DNA of 64,000 nucleotides, from positions 1 to 64,000 of the forward strand of contig JAPZLL010000006.1 in assembly GCA_036250225.1 (NCBI GenBank), in the 5' to 3' direction. The position numbers and the translations under genes were made by a program. Positions 22,991-34,612 of this stretch are shown here, piece after piece (the first letter of the stretch is position 1; every line of letters begins with the position of its first letter). This DNA comes from Cercophora sp. LCS_1 (lineage: Eukaryota; Ascomycota; Sordariomycetes; Sordariales; Lasiosphaeriaceae). The notes under the pieces are model-generated. The model had not been told where the DNA came from. It saw only the letters and a list, made by a program, of their open reading frames with translations, and did not search any database.

Positions 22991-23726
22991 GACTGGAAGA
23001 ACGCCGGTGGTTATGCGCACAAAGGATGAGTCGGTGGGCACACGCCGGGGGTGCTTTGCTATCTCCGTGCTAGGATACCTCAAAGGCAGAGAGGCTGGAC
23101 CAGACACTTCATCGGGGCTGGTGGAAGCCATTGAGGAGGCAGGCAAACGATCAGTTGTGAGCGAGGATTGTGGTGGAAACTGGTTTTGTAATGTTCCTCC
23201 GCATCTCTTCTGGGGCTGGTTACGTCCAGTTTATACCTTCAAAGTCGTAATCACCCGTGTTGACACACCACGCCCTGATGGCGGCGCTATCAGGGCGTGG
23301 TCCCATTGCGAGGGCCAGCTGGGCGGGGCAGGAGCCAGAGGGTTCCCCGTCCACTTTTGAAAAGATGTCGGGGTTTGGTGCATGTTTCGGCCGCGCGAGG
23401 AGGACAATAAACGGGCAGGATTCATGGCGCCGATAGCCGGCCTCCAATCGTCAACCTCGAACACCCGGTGTATCAGGTCCCAATATCATTTGGAAGCTAT
23501 CAGATCCGGCTGCAGCCGTATGATACCTCAGCCTAGAAGCTCAAAGGACGGTAGGGCCTCTGAAAGGCCACACGCGGCACTCTTTGTCTGCGCACCGCAG
23601 CCCGGTATCTCGCTTCCACCGTAACAAAGAAAAGAGGATTCTTTGGAAACGCTCGCTCTTCCTCCATCAAACAGCCACCGCCGCCCGTCGTTTCTAATCC
23701 TCTCTTCCTCCACACTTCCAGCCATC
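22991..23726. other. intergenic, no confident gene
   Basis: Both strands hold short open frames without motifs. It may contain upstream exons of the RNase-like fragment (minus) and the promoter of the DUF3632 gene (plus). A short inverted pair cgccctgatggcggcgctatcagggcg lies near 23271-23299. Confidence 0.35.
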
Positions 23727-24776
23727 ATGGTCTCACCACGCGCACGCTTTGTCGGCATTACACCGAACACAGAAATGGGCGCAGTCGACTTTGGCCCGGT
23801 AGAGGAGGCAGCTGCAGAGTGGACGCGGGATAGCACACACGGAGGCAAATACACGGACGTTTTCATCGCTCTTCGGAACCTGCTTACGGCGGCCGGAGAT
23901 GGTGCCGACAGCAGCGCTGTCGCCGCGACGGCCATCGCCAACTTCATCAGAGACGAGGCGCGGAGGCCGGCGCCGGCCAACTACGATGCCCGGCGGCCGG
24001 GTTCGGCCGATGAGAGGGAACTCTTTGTCATCGTGTGCTGGCGCATCATGGACTACATGGCGTGCTGCGTCCCGCCGCGCCACCCGTGGCACGCAGCCTT
24101 GGTCGGTGCGGTGCGCAGGCTCCACGCACGAGGCGATGAATCCATTTTCTCGTCGCCCGACAAGGCGTATAGAAAATGGAGCGACCTCTTCGAACTGTGT
24201 TACAACTTCTGGGACTCCTACGACTCCATGTGTAGGTATCTGCCGGGCTCTTTCCTCTGACCAAGATGCTGACCAGACCCTGGTAAAACAGTGCCGTTTG
24301 AACACTTGACAAATGAAGAGCATGACAGTCCGGAAGCACGCAAGCTCGTTACTGAATGGAAGAATTGGATTTCCTGGTTCGCGCAAATGCCCAGAGACAT
24401 CGCCACCCCCTCTATCGCCGTGCGGGCCATCGAGCCGATCGAAGAACCGGCGGACTCCAGCCCGACCAAGGCGGAGTGCGAGTTTTGGACGGCTTGCGAA
24501 TGGCTCATTCACACGGCTGGCACCGTGTTTGATGCCTTGATGGCGCGACGGGCCGGCCGCGAACAAGCAGTTAGGCCCAGGCTGAGTATGGAGCGCTGGG
24601 AGCTGTGGAAGCGCCGCCTTGCTGAACTTGCGGCCCCGGACCGTGTCGACGCCGAGACCAAACAGCGGGTCGCCAGGGCTATTGCAAGCATGGAGGCGGC
24701 CGAGGCCGCATACCGCGCAGCAGGAGGTCGGGGGCGGGTCGAAGAAAAGGGCGAAGAAAAGGACCAGGAGAGGTAA
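23727..24776 (+). CDS. DUF3632-family protein, 329 aa
   Basis: Exons 23727-24231 and 24292-24776, with a 60-bp intron (GTAGGT, branch CTGAC, CAG). Start MVSPRARFVGITPNTEMG. The helical, Trp-rich pattern (KWSDLFELCYNFWDSYD..., EFWTACEWLIHTAGTVFDAL, LSMERWELWKRRLAEL) is typical of DUF3632, a family of unknown function abundant in filamentous fungi. A charged tail (GRVEEKGEEKDQER) ends the protein. No signal peptide or membrane segment. Role unknown. Confidence 0.75.
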
Positions 24777-24841
24777 CAAAAAAAAGTATGACGAGACGGA
24801 CTAGGAACGCGCTGTTGGGGGAGTTGGGATTCTTTCTTCTC

Positions 24842-24987
24842 TTCATGAACCCTGGGAGATACCCAGGGGTGCGCACCAAGCTCTCGAGGAGCAGCATCGC
24901 AATGACGCAGAGGAAATAACATCGCGCTGCTGTGTGCTGGTCGCTCACAATTGGGTGGAAAGCATAATGTGCTGGTGTCACTGCCAC
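24842..24987 (-). pseudogene. orphan copy of ferric-reductase first exon
   Basis: The reverse strand reads VAVTPAHYAFHPIV, then SDQHTAARCYFLCVIAMLLL, then ESLVRTPGYLPGFMKRR, co-linear with exon 1 of the gene at 37314 (MATAPLHYSFRPVV, GDQHTAARGYFLCVIAMIFL, ESMVRLPGYLPAFTKRR). Similarity starts at the position of the start codon (ATG there, GTG here) and ends at the exon's splice border. No exon 2 follows. It appears to be a decayed duplicated exon or an exon of a lost paralogue. Confidence 0.8.
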
Positions 24988-25670
24988 CCACCTTGGGCGA
25001 GCGAGTCTAAAAGAGGGTAGATTGGTTGAATCCTTGAAGGGTTTGGGTGTTCTCGACAATTGACGGAGGTTGTTGGAGACGCACCTAATCGGCTTTGGTG
25101 CGGCTGAGGCAGCGCCGCCAATTCAGTTGAACACTTGCCCCGCACTTCTCACGCATTTCATCCTACCACAGTTTTGCTTGCGGTGGCTATTCGACTGCTC
25201 CGTCAGGATTTGTAGTGGAGCCATTCCTGTACTCTGTTTTTGCTAAGAGATGGAACGAATTATGCATTGTAACTGCGGGAAGCGCCGATTCGACGGATCT
25301 TGGCGAATCGAGCGAGAGCTTTCCCAGTTGACCGGTTAGCCGGGACCGCTTCGGGGCTGAGCACTGCACTGCGGAATTCTGGAACCACTTTTCTCTGACA
25401 GCGTTGGGCAGGTCTAACCACTGGTGATGCTTGGCGATTCCGATTTTATGGGGCTAACACTGCCTTCATGCAGCAGCAGAGGGTCAAGCTCTGAGGGAGC
25501 CGGAGCAAATGATTTCGATGGAAGAAACAATAACACCGCAAGTCGTAGCAGAGCCTGGGATATATAAAGGTCGGACTTGGCTTCTAGATGAACGGAAACC
25601 ACAGTATCAACCGCCTTTCATCGCTCAGAAGCCAGCAACCCCTTCGCTCCTCACATCACTCTCCACAAAA
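24988..25670. other. intergenic upstream of small secreted protein
   Basis: No gene seen. It contains the TATA-like element described separately. Confidence 0.5.
25560..25568 (+). promoter_or_regulatory. TATA-like box
   Basis: The string atatataaagg lies about 105 bp before the ATG at 25671, a usual spacing for strongly induced fungal secreted-protein genes. Sequence match only. Confidence 0.45.
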
Positions 25671-26030
25671 ATGGTCAAACTCAGCACCGTCGCCTTCACG
25701 GTCGCATGTACCCTCCCGTCTCTCGCAGCGGCGGCGAAATGCACAAACGGGCTCTTTTACTGCGGCTACAACCTCAAACGAAAAGGTTCGCCCTCTCTTG
25801 AAATCATTATTTGTCCCGTTGCAACATCATCTAACACTCCGGACGCAGGGGACTACGTCGCCGAGATGGCCGCTGAGAACAACCGCGTCGGCGCAAAATC
25901 GGACTCTATCTCGCTGTGGTACACGCTGTACTACTGCGGGGCGGGAGGCGACGGGTGGATCAAATTTTGGGAAAAGTGCGAAAAGTGCTATGACGGGGGG
26001 CCAGGACAGAGCGATTCCTGCGGTCACTGA
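25671..26030 (+). CDS. small secreted cysteine-rich protein, 98 aa
   Basis: Exons 25671-25785 and 25849-26030, with a 63-bp intron (donor GTTCGC, acceptor CAG). A signal peptide (MVKLSTVAFTVACTLPSLAAAA) is followed by a mature domain with CTNGLFYCGYNL, NSLWYT-like SISLWYTLYYCGAGGDG and a C-terminal CEKCYDGGPGQSDSCGH. The CTNGLxYCGYNLxxRGDY start and the YYC-GGGDG core match a known family of small secreted Sordariomycete proteins that are candidate effectors. The intron is stop-free and a multiple of three, so its retention would add 21 residues without breaking the frame. Target unknown. Confidence 0.8.
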   Translation: MVKLSTVAFTVACTLPSLAAAAKCTNGLFYCGYNLKRKGSPSLEIIICPVATSSNTPDAGDYVAEMAAENNRVGAKSDSISLWYTLYYCGAGGDGWIKFWEKCEKCYDGGPGQSDSCGH

Positions 26031-26739
26031 AGAGAGGGTTTGGATATAGGTACCCTACATGATAACATTTGCTACTTCTCCACATGTACCCCGCACGGCA
26101 GCAAACGGGATACTTGCTGCAAGGGGGTCCCGTCGTCTGGAATCAGCGGAGTAAAAAGCGGTGCGGCTGAGGCGCGTCTCGAATCTCCACGACTCCGATG
26201 TGGCGCTGCCGCCCGCCGGGTTGCAAGGAAGCGTCTCCCAATTTTCGGGCATGTGTTTTATCCAGAGAAACTGCTACATTTCGACAAAACTCCATGAATA
26301 TCGGTTTCCAACTGGCCATCGCGCCGTCGTCACTTGGTTTGGGCATTGTCCTGGAGGGTGACTGGACACGTGACACATTTGTTGAAATCTCGGCAAAGTC
26401 ACATGACGTGCGGTCAGAAGAACCCCTACCCATGCCAAGCCAATGGTCTGATTGTCAGGCAGTTGACAGCCCCACAATGTCGCCTTTCATCACCCTGGCA
26501 GTTTTGCCGACAGTCAAGTACCAGTACCTACGCGCCTTCCGCCTTCATCAGACCACCAACGGTCGGGGTCGTCTTGCAGCTCTGCGACCGCATGTTGATC
26601 CAAGGTCAGGTGCACCAACACCAACCATGACGGTCTTTTCGTCTCGCCATATGAATGCCACCGCAATGCCTCTCGCGGTGGCTTTTTCCAAACAAAGTCC
26701 AACACCAAAATTCAACAAACACTTCACTTCAGCAAACAC
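26031..26739. other. intergenic, no gene
   Basis: Terminator of the small secreted gene and promoter of the PEP-synthase gene. Short frames on both strands carry no motif. Confidence 0.5.
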
Positions 26740-29232
26740 ATGACATCACAACAAACCACCATTGCCGTGACCATGAACAATGTTGATCCAAACGAGCTAG
26801 TACGCAACTTTGCAACGTTGAAGAGGGGAGATGTTGGCCTGGTCGGAGGCAAAAACTCGTCTTTGGGCGAGATGATTGGAGCCCTGGGCGAAAAGGGCAT
26901 CGCTGTCCCAGGTGGCTTTGCGACGACATCGCATGCGTATTGGTATTACGTCGACTACAACGATATCCGGGACAAGATCGCCTCGCTAGTAACGGAATGG
27001 CAGGAGGGGAAGCTCAGCCTGGCTGAGACGGGGCAGGCAGTGCGCAAGCTGTTTCTGCGAGGCAATTGGCCGGCCGATGCTGCAGAAGCCATCAAGAAGA
27101 GCTACCGGGAACTGTCTGAGAGATCTGGCGTCGAGAATTTGAGTGTTGCCGTGCGTTCGAGTGCGACAGCCGAGGATCTCCCCGATGCGAGCTTTGCCGG
27201 TCAGCAGGAGACGTATCTCAACATCTTTGGCGAGGATGCTCTTCTCGATGCATGCAGACGCTGCTACGCCTCGCTCTTCACTGATCGAGCCATCAGTTAC
27301 CGTCAGACCAGGGGCTTCGACCACATGTGTGTCGCCCTCTCCATCGGTGTCCAGCGCATGGTGCGCTCCGATCTCAGCGGGTCCGGCGTCATGTTCTCCA
27401 TCGACACAGAAAGTGGCTTCGATAAGGTTGTTTTGATCAACGCTGCCTGGGGTCTGGGTGAGAATGTTGTTCAAGGAACGGTCAACCCCGACGAGTACCA
27501 GATCTTTAAGCCGTTGCTTGACAACCCAAGGGTCACACCCATCCTTCAGAAAAAACGCGGCGACAAGTCCATCAAGATGGTATACGGCGACAAACAGGCA
27601 CCGACACGCAACGTTCCCACTTCCAAGGCAGAACGAGCGGCCTTTGTTCTCAGCGACACCGAGATTATGCAACTCGCGCGGTGGGGATGCACAATCGAGA
27701 AGCACTACGGCTGTCCGATGGATATGGAATGGGCAAAGGATGGCATTACCGGCGAACTCTTCATCGTTCAGGCCCGGCCCGAGACAGTGCACTCCCAACA
27801 AGAAGCTACCGTCTTCAAGTCATACAAAGTCACCCAGAAGGGCCCAGTGCTAACGACAGGACGGTCCATCGGCGTCGCTGCAGTCTCCGGCCGCGTCTGC
27901 CTCATCGAGTCGGCGAAGGATATCGACAAATTCATTGACGGCTCCATTCTGGTGACCGAATCGACGGACCCAGACTGGGTCCCGGTCATGAAGCGCGCCG
28001 TGGCCATTGTTACAGACCAGGGCGGGCGGACATCCCACGCTGCTATCGTGAGCCGGGAACTCGGACTTCCGGCCGTCGTCGGGACGGGCAACGCGACGTA
28101 CGTTCTCCACACTGGGCAGGACGTCACCGTCTCGTGTGCCGAGGGTGACCAAGGTTTTGTCTACTCGGGCACCTGCGATATATCGACTGAGACCATCGAC
28201 CTCACAGGTCTTCCAGACGTCAACACCAAAGTCATGCTCAACCTCGCCGACCCAGCCGCTGCCTACCGGTGGTGGCGTCTACCATCCGACGGCATCGGCC
28301 TCGCCCGCATGGAGTTTGTCGTCAGCACCGCCATCCGCATCCACCCCATGGCCCTGATCCACCCCGAGCGCGTCAAAGACGAAGCCGCATTGCGTGAAAT
28401 CGACCGCCTAACCGCCGGCTACGACTCCAAGCCAGATTACTTTGTCGACAAGCTCTCCCGCGGCTTAGCCACTCTCTGCGCGGCCGTGTATCCCAAACCA
28501 GCCATCATCCGCATGAGCGACTTTAAGACCAACGAGTGAGCCTATCCCCGCTTTCCTCGAGCTTCACTAACAGGAGATAGATACGCCGGCCTCATCGGCG
28601 GTGCCGCATTCGAACCAAAGGAAGAAAACCCCATGCTCGGCTTCCGCGGCGCATCTCGCTACTACAACCCACGCTACCGCGAAGGCTTCGCTCTCGAATG
28701 CGCAGCCATCAAGCGCGTGCGCGAAGACATGGGTCTCGACAACGCCATCGTCATGATTCCCTTTTGCCGAACCGTCGGCGAAGCCAAGAAAGTCCTCGAC
28801 GTCATGGCTGGGAACGGTCTCCGCAGAGGCCAGAACGGGCTCCAGGTCTACGTCATGTGCGAGATCCCCTCCAATGTGATTCTCGCTGAGCGGTTCACGG
28901 AGCATTTTGATGGGTTTTCCATTGGTTCGAACGATCTCACGCAGCTGACGCTTGGTATTGATCGGGACTCGGGCGAGTTGCTGGCGGACCTGTTTGATGA
29001 GCAGGATGCGGCCGTCAAGTGGATGATTTCCAATGTGATCAAGGTGGCGAGGGCCAAGGGCAAGAAGATTGGGATTTGCGGACAGGCGCCGTCGGATCAT
29101 CCCGAGTTTGCGAGGTTTCTTGTCGAGGCGGGGATTGATTCGATTTCGGTCATTCCGGATAGTTTTGTGGCAGTGAAGCAGCATGTTGTTGATGGGGAGA
29201 CGGGCGGGTTGGATGCGTATGACGTGTTTTAG
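26740..29232 (+). CDS. ppsA-like: phosphoenolpyruvate synthase (pyruvate, water dikinase), 815 aa
   Basis: Exons 26740-28535 and 28581-29232, with a short 45-bp intron (GTGAGC...TAG). The product converts pyruvate, ATP and water to PEP, AMP and phosphate, a gluconeogenic step. Domains: N-terminal ATP-grasp (VGGKNSSLGEMI, VAVRSSATAEDLPDASFAGQQ, QRMVRSDLSGSGVMFSIDTE), central phosphohistidine domain (GGRTSHAAIVSRELGLPAVVG, catalytic His in the TSHA motif) and C-terminal PEP/pyruvate barrel (VMIPFCRTV, MCEIPSNVILAE, FSIGSNDLTQLTLGIDRDSG, ICGQAPSDHPEF). The whole chain is co-linear with bacterial PpsA rather than with PPDK. ATGs at 26740 and 26773 are both possible. The enzyme is unusual in fungi and suggests bacterial ancestry; the intron shows residence in a eukaryotic genome. 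No organelle signal is evident. Confidence 0.93.
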
Positions 29233-30067
29233 GGGGGCAATTGCACTTTTCAGGGCGGAAATCTGATTGTTTGTACATCGGTATTTATAGTGAATGTATT
29301 CATGGTCAACTTGGGTTATTCCAACCATGGCTTTCTAGTATTATTCAATGGCCTGTTACGACATGGCATTGTGGGTATCTTTTATTACCCCAATTGGATT
29401 TCTTCCGACCTGAGACATCTTCATCTTCCCTCGCTTCCTTAGCAAGCACTAATAAATGGTGACTTGTATAATGGCTTTCAGGATAACGTTGCCAGCCGGC
29501 ACCGGCTGCCGTGTTGGTGCAGCTGCTTCTTGTTCTTCTGGTCACGGGATACCACTGTCTCCTTCGTTGGCCCGATGGCTGGTCAGTTGTCAACCCGATT
29601 CTTGCCGGCGGCCTCTGAGACAGTCCGCTCTGCGACAAGCTCAGATGCGCCATGTTTTGCTCGTAGTTCTTTAACGACATTCAAGCATCGTCTCGCACAA
29701 CAATATAAATAGATCAAAGAATTGCTACTTGCTAATAGTTACTAGAATCTCATCTTCTTCTCAGTGGACGGAGCGGTCTGCGGAAGCCGAGAAAAGCCGC
29801 TATTGAGCACGTGAGAAATATCCTGCTTTGGGGTGCCAAGCCCTTGATGCGCAGCTGCGCATCTGAAGCTGCTGCGCAACAAGTCAGGAAGGAACAAATT
29901 TGCACAGGCCAACTTTCCCCCAGATACCACATAACGAACATCCCGCTCAATGAGTGACAGTCAAAGACTCCCACCTTCGCCATTTCAGTCAACAACGAGT
30001 TTTTGCATGAGTGCAACAAATCCCATTGTATGAGCATTGCATCCGCCTCAAAACACAAGCTCACAAC
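29233..30067. other. intergenic, no gene
   Basis: 3' region of the PEP-synthase gene, then the promoter of the zinc-finger-like gene. AT content rises at 29690-29760. No RNA gene or repeat recognised. Confidence 0.5.
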
Positions 30068-32440
30068 ATGGCTTCCGCTTGCGTCCTTCAGCACCCTTAC
30101 GATCCTCCATCATCCACCCGTGGGACGCCACCCCTTGTCGAGTCTCCCTCAGCGCACGAACCGCGATCCTGGCAATGGATGGAATATATATCCATACTGT
30201 GGGTGTGGGCCTTCCTTTGGCCGTGTGTGGGGCAAGGGGAAGCACCAGCCAAGACTACACCAGACCCGCACGCCGCCCAAAATCATGAACAACCCAGCAA
30301 CACATGCGATTGGGGGACTGGGAAAACCCAGGGAAATGTTCACGCCAAGAAGAGGCGAAGACCTGGTTTTGAAGCCAATGGAGATGATCCCGGTGATGGT
30401 GATAGCAATGAAGATGGCCGCGACCCGAAACGGCCGAGGAAAGCAATTCCCAGGGGTAACGATAAACCGAGATTGCCCTTTGCCTGCCCGTTCCTGAAAC
30501 GGGATCCACAGTGTTACCACGCTTGTGAGCATGTTGGCCTCTGGGATGTTCACCGAGTCAAGTAGGTGCCGGTTCCGTGATCATCCACATATTTTGGCTG
30601 ATCAGGTTCTACCCTTCAGGCAGCACATATATCGAAACCATTGCCCAAAAAACAATCAATGTTACCGTTGCCACGACGTGTTTGCTCACCGGCGGGGTCT
30701 TGAGCGTCATCAACAGCTCTGGGGACTCGGCTCCTGCGCCGTAACCTCTTCAACCGAGAAACCTCCCCTGATGACTCGAGAACAAATTTCACGTGTGGAG
30801 AGCGTCAAACTGCAGGATAAAAGACCTCAATCTGAGCAGTGGGTGCAGCTTTGGAAAGCCCTCTTCCCTGAGGATGAGGTAATACCGTCGCCTTGTAAAT
30901 CAACCCGACTCACCCAAGACTTTGGGATTATGGAAGTTCTAACCTTGTCATCGCTGTAGATATCGACGAAACTGCCGGGTACCCGGCGTTTAAATCCAGT
31001 GGGAATGGAGACGAAGATTCGGATTATCCCTACGTTGCGCCTTCTCTCGGTGAGGCTTCCCATGATTCGGAACCCGAAACCACGCCTCGAGTTCGTTCTC
31101 GAAAGCCGCCCGACTTGTTCGATGCCCTCAGCCACGTCGACGCGAGCCTTTGGCATGACTTGAGCCCGATATCTAGACACCGGCTGTGGGATGAGGTTGT
31201 GTCATCCGTACGATCAACGTTGTTATCCCCGATGCTGGCTGCTTCGGGCCTCTGCTGCGAAGGCGGCGAAGAGGTTCAGAATGAACAAGGCAACTCCCCA
31301 ACAGCTGCCGGCCCTTCGACCAGTAAGCAGGCTGCTGGGGCAGAGCCTAACGGTATGAGGAAAAGGTACCGAGACGTGGACGGCGATGGCGAGGATCATG
31401 GGGACAGCGATGGGGAGCAGTCAAAACCACCCCATAAGGTGAGGAGACGCAGCGATTCTGATCCAAGGCTGCTGGCCTGCCCCTTCGCGAAGATGTTTCC
31501 CTGGATTTTTCTGCACAAGCGTTGTCTCGGCGGATGGCCCGATGTCAACCGACTCAAGTACGTACTGCATTCCTGTCCAGAACTGACAAGGGCTGATGAT
31601 ATCTTCCCAAGAGAGCACCTTTACCGTCAACATCTCGAGCCGGAAAGATGCCCTCGTTGCCATGAACCATTTACCAATGCCAACCAACTGACGCAGCACC
31701 AACGTCTGGATCCTCCATGTCAAGTTCTTGATCATCCACCGACACAAGGGATTGATAAACAACAACTCGACCTCCTGAAGAAAAGGAAGCGAGGGAGCGA
31801 AGCAGAAAAGTGTCGACGGGTGTACCATATTCCCTGGCCAGAGGTCAACGATGAGAACCTTCCTTGCCCATGTGAGTATTCCCATCCTGCCTTGGGTGTT
31901 TCGCTCGGGAACTCGCGTGCTCACATTTCCAATCCAGACTGGGGTACGCCAGGGCTAGACCCCCCAAAAGAACCCACGGCTGCCGAGTTCAAGGAGTTTC
32001 TACAAGAAGAGCTCTCGCCCTTTCTTCGGCAAAGGCTAGACGCCACGTGCCCCGCTGACGAACCAGTCTCCAAGTCTCAGGTTGTAGTAGCAGTGGAGGA
32101 TGCACTTAGTGAGCTGTACGAACGACTATGTGCGCGATCCCGTGGGTCTAATGGTGGTTCACCTGCAGCTACTCGTGAGATGAGGCCACCATCTGATCAG
32201 GCTGAGATGCCATCCCATGGGACCGGGCCTAATGGTGGCGTCGATGATTTGGGACCAGAGAATATCCTGCCTTTGGGCAACTCACTACCAGGGTTTGAGT
32301 TTGACGAGGAAGCACCCGCTATGCCCCTAGATTGGGCTGATAGCAACTTGTGGACTGAACTTCAGCCTTTTATCACACAAGGGCCGGCGATTGGCAGCAC
32401 AGATTTTGGGGGGAATTGGGGCCAATTGAGCACAGCTTGA
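30068..32440 (+). CDS. two-module zinc-finger-like protein, about 709 aa
   Basis: Exons 30068-30561, 30620-30894, 30960-31557, 31612-31871 and 31938-32440 (introns 58, 65, 54 and 66 bp) give one continuous frame. Each of two modules has an acidic/basic linker (GDDPGDGDSNEDG; DGDGEDHGDSDG), then a CPF-K...W-DV-R-K box, an intron, then a C-x2-C...H finger. Module 1: FACPFLKRDP...WDVHRVK / QHIYRNH...CYRCHDVF...RHQQ. Module 2: LACPFAKMFP...WPDVNRLK / EHLYRQH...CPRCHEPF...QHQR. This fits a fungal family of C2H2-type proteins of unknown function, probably nuclear. The splice site interrupts both modules after the same Lys codon. The N-terminal 60 residues are uncertain and may include intron sequence. 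Confidence 0.75.
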
Positions 32441-32986
32441 GATGCCAGGATAAGTTTGAATTCGAGAGTCCAAAAGTTCCCACCACGACCTCGAAGCAGA
32501 AATCGTCCGGACTTTTTGGGATCCTAGATTGATCATGTCTTCACACCTTAGCTACGTAGTCTTTGTATCCTGTCGTCTTAAACTAACCTCTCGTAAGACA
32601 CATACCCAAGGATTTTGTCATTCGGTGTCCCTAAACTATACGCCGGTGGTGTTTCATATCTCACCTTTTATCGTCGTAGGAACTGACCTAAAACGTTGAG
32701 TCGCGTAACCCCTGACATAATCTGACCACTTGACCCTGCGGCACGGCAGCGTTGGGTGGTCTGTTCAGCTGGTGGCTCACCACTCTCACAACTGCCGGTG
32801 CCAATCACACCGTTATCACAAGCAAACCGATAACCTGACACCACGCTGTGCTGTGGCGCTTAAAAAACGTGAAACTTGGCTCTAGATATAACAGTCTTTT
32901 CTTTCCAAAATGCTCTCCTTATTCACATCGTCAAACCTTCTTCTCATCGCACTAAAACATCAAACAGTTGTCAGCTGATTTCTACA
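32441..32986. other. intergenic, no gene
   Basis: Terminator region of the zinc-finger-like gene and promoter of the small membrane protein. Nothing else recognised. Confidence 0.5.
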
Positions 32987-33559
32987 ATGTCCGCACTCGC
33001 AGACGATCACTACCCTCCCACAACGCGGGGCCGCACCGCCTACCTCCTCTTCCGCTTCATCACGCTCTTCTTCGCAACCTTGATGCTTATCGCCGTCTCC
33101 GTCGCAGCTGGCAGGCTCAACCAACCTTCATGGTTGGACCCAACCCTCGCACCGGGCATCACCTCATTTCTGTACTCCTTATTTGATATCATCTCGGTCG
33201 TCCTAGGAGAAACCCGCTCGTTCTACCTGACCCGTATCTTCCTCGATGGCCTCCTGGCTGTTGGCTTCCCCATCGCAGCTGGGTTTCTGGGACGACTAGC
33301 TGTTCCTTTGATGGATGGTGTGGCCCGACAGAGGGGAGATCGAGATGGCGAGGCGGTGGAGGCGATGGGGGCTGTTATTCTCACGTGCATGCTTATTCAG
33401 ATGTGAGTTTTGCTGATCCAGGTGGCGCATTTACGGGTTGCTGACTTGGGTAGGATTATTTATGGCGGTGTCAGCTTTAGGGCCGTCAGGGGATGGGTTT
33501 CGCGTCGGGCCGCTGAGGGAAAGGGTGGGGAGGTTGAGGACAAGACGGGGAAGGTTTGA
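32987..33559 (+). CDS. small four-helix membrane protein, 173 aa
   Basis: Exons 32987-33402 and 33454-33559, with a 51-bp intron (GTGAGT, branch CTGAC, TAG). Start MSALADDHYPPTTRGRTAY. Hydrophobic segments near residues 18-41, 60-78, 88-106 and 128-146 (the last spans the splice junction: GAVILTCMLIQMIIYGGVSF) suggest four membrane helices, with a basic C-terminal tail. No known family can be named with confidence; it resembles other small fungal integral membrane proteins of unknown role. Confidence 0.7.
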
Positions 33560-33731
33560 GACTGATGAGGAGGATAAGTTTAGAATAATATCGGTTTTGG
33601 GGACTGAGCGCCTTGTTGGTTGAGCAACAAGGTTGTGGTTGGTTTAATGAGTGTAATGCAGACTATGGACTGCTAAGAAATGTCAGATGTCAAGTCACGA
33701 ATCCAATTGTTCCATTGTCTGTCGTACGTTT
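33558..33731 (+). repeat. direct duplication, copy A
   Basis: About 170 bp, partner of 35034-35208 in the same orientation. Shared strings include gagtgtaatg, gactatggact and gatgtcaagtca. It begins at the stop codon of the four-helix protein gene. Differences between copies are mostly C/T and G/A. Confidence 0.75.
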
Positions 33732-33841
33732 CATGCTGAACCGGGCCGTGGAACGGTGACATACTCAGCGAACGATAGAAGCTGGTAGCTGCATTTGGCC
33801 GAAGAAGGCCCCTATCTGCTCTGTCTCGCCGTCTTCTATGC

Positions 33842-34612
33842 TTAAGCCTCCAAGAACTCGGCGACCTCCTCGTGTTCTTCGCCTGGGAAGTTCTCGCTCA
33901 GCGCGGTGTAAATGGCCCTGAGACAGTCCTCCTTGCGATAGCGCTTGAGATCGGGCCATCCGTGTTCGCGATAGATCTCCTTGACCATATCCACTGCCTC
34001 CTGACCGTGTTCCCCTAGGCCATACCACCCGTCGACAACATGCCGTCTGCTCATAGGGACAAAGTGCAACTCTGCGAGGTTGTGCTTAAGCGTCGCGAAG
34101 GAATCGGGTATGGACCACACAGTCTCGCACCCCCGCCACGAGCGCTCACCCGGGGACATTCCCTCTCCTTCCCCTTCAGACTCATCATCTGAGTCGACCA
34201 AACCCTCGACGACGGGGAACGGACTGAACCACTTGAACTCAGTCGCAGCCTCGTGCCAGTAGACAACTCCCAGCTTGGTATCGACGAGTACGCCGTGGTC
34301 CTGGCGCCGACGCATAGCAAGGCCAACGACATGGGCCGGCACATGCTCATAGATCATGCCCTCGGTCGCAACGCGCGAGGTGCGTGATGACTGCCCAAAG
34401 TCGTGGAGCTGGAAGCCGGCAAAGGATAGCGCCGGCAGGACCTGGACGGCTTCGTCAGTCTTGCCGAAGAAACGCATTGAATTGGGGGTTATGCTGGGCC
34501 AGCCGGTGCTTGGGGGCGATTCGTAGGCTGTTTCGTCCAGGTACATCTTGGTGGCGAATGCGATAAAGTCCTGCACCGCTGCCACGGTTTCCTCGCGCGA
34601 GTATGGAGCCAT
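33842..34612 (-). CDS. hypothetical protein, 256 aa
   Basis: A single exon with start MAPYSREETVAAVQDFIAF at 34612. Soluble and acidic in the middle (VDSDDESEGEGEGMSPGE). N-terminal PSTGWPSITPNSMRFFGKTDEAVQVLPAL and C-terminal GWPDLKRYRKEDCLRAIYTAL segments resemble a fungal family of uncharacterised proteins in which a GWP-x-IT motif precedes a hydrophobic helix. No catalytic motif recognised. Complete and undisturbed. Confidence 0.65.
   Translation of the reverse strand: MAPYSREETVAAVQDFIAFATKMYLDETAYESPPSTGWPSITPNSMRFFGKTDEAVQVLPALSFAGFQLHDFGQSSRTSRVATEGMIYEHVPAHVVGLAMRRRQDHGVLVDTKLGVVYWHEAATEFKWFSPFPVVEGLVDSDDESEGEGEGMSPGERSWRGCETVWSIPDSFATLKHNLAELHFVPMSRRHVVDGWYGLGEHGQEAVDMVKEIYREHGWPDLKRYRKEDCLRAIYTALSENFPGEEHEEVAEFLEA

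Noticed and set aside
26986..27801. Minus-strand 271-codon frame
   Set aside because: Antisense to PEP synthase; codon-bias shadow.
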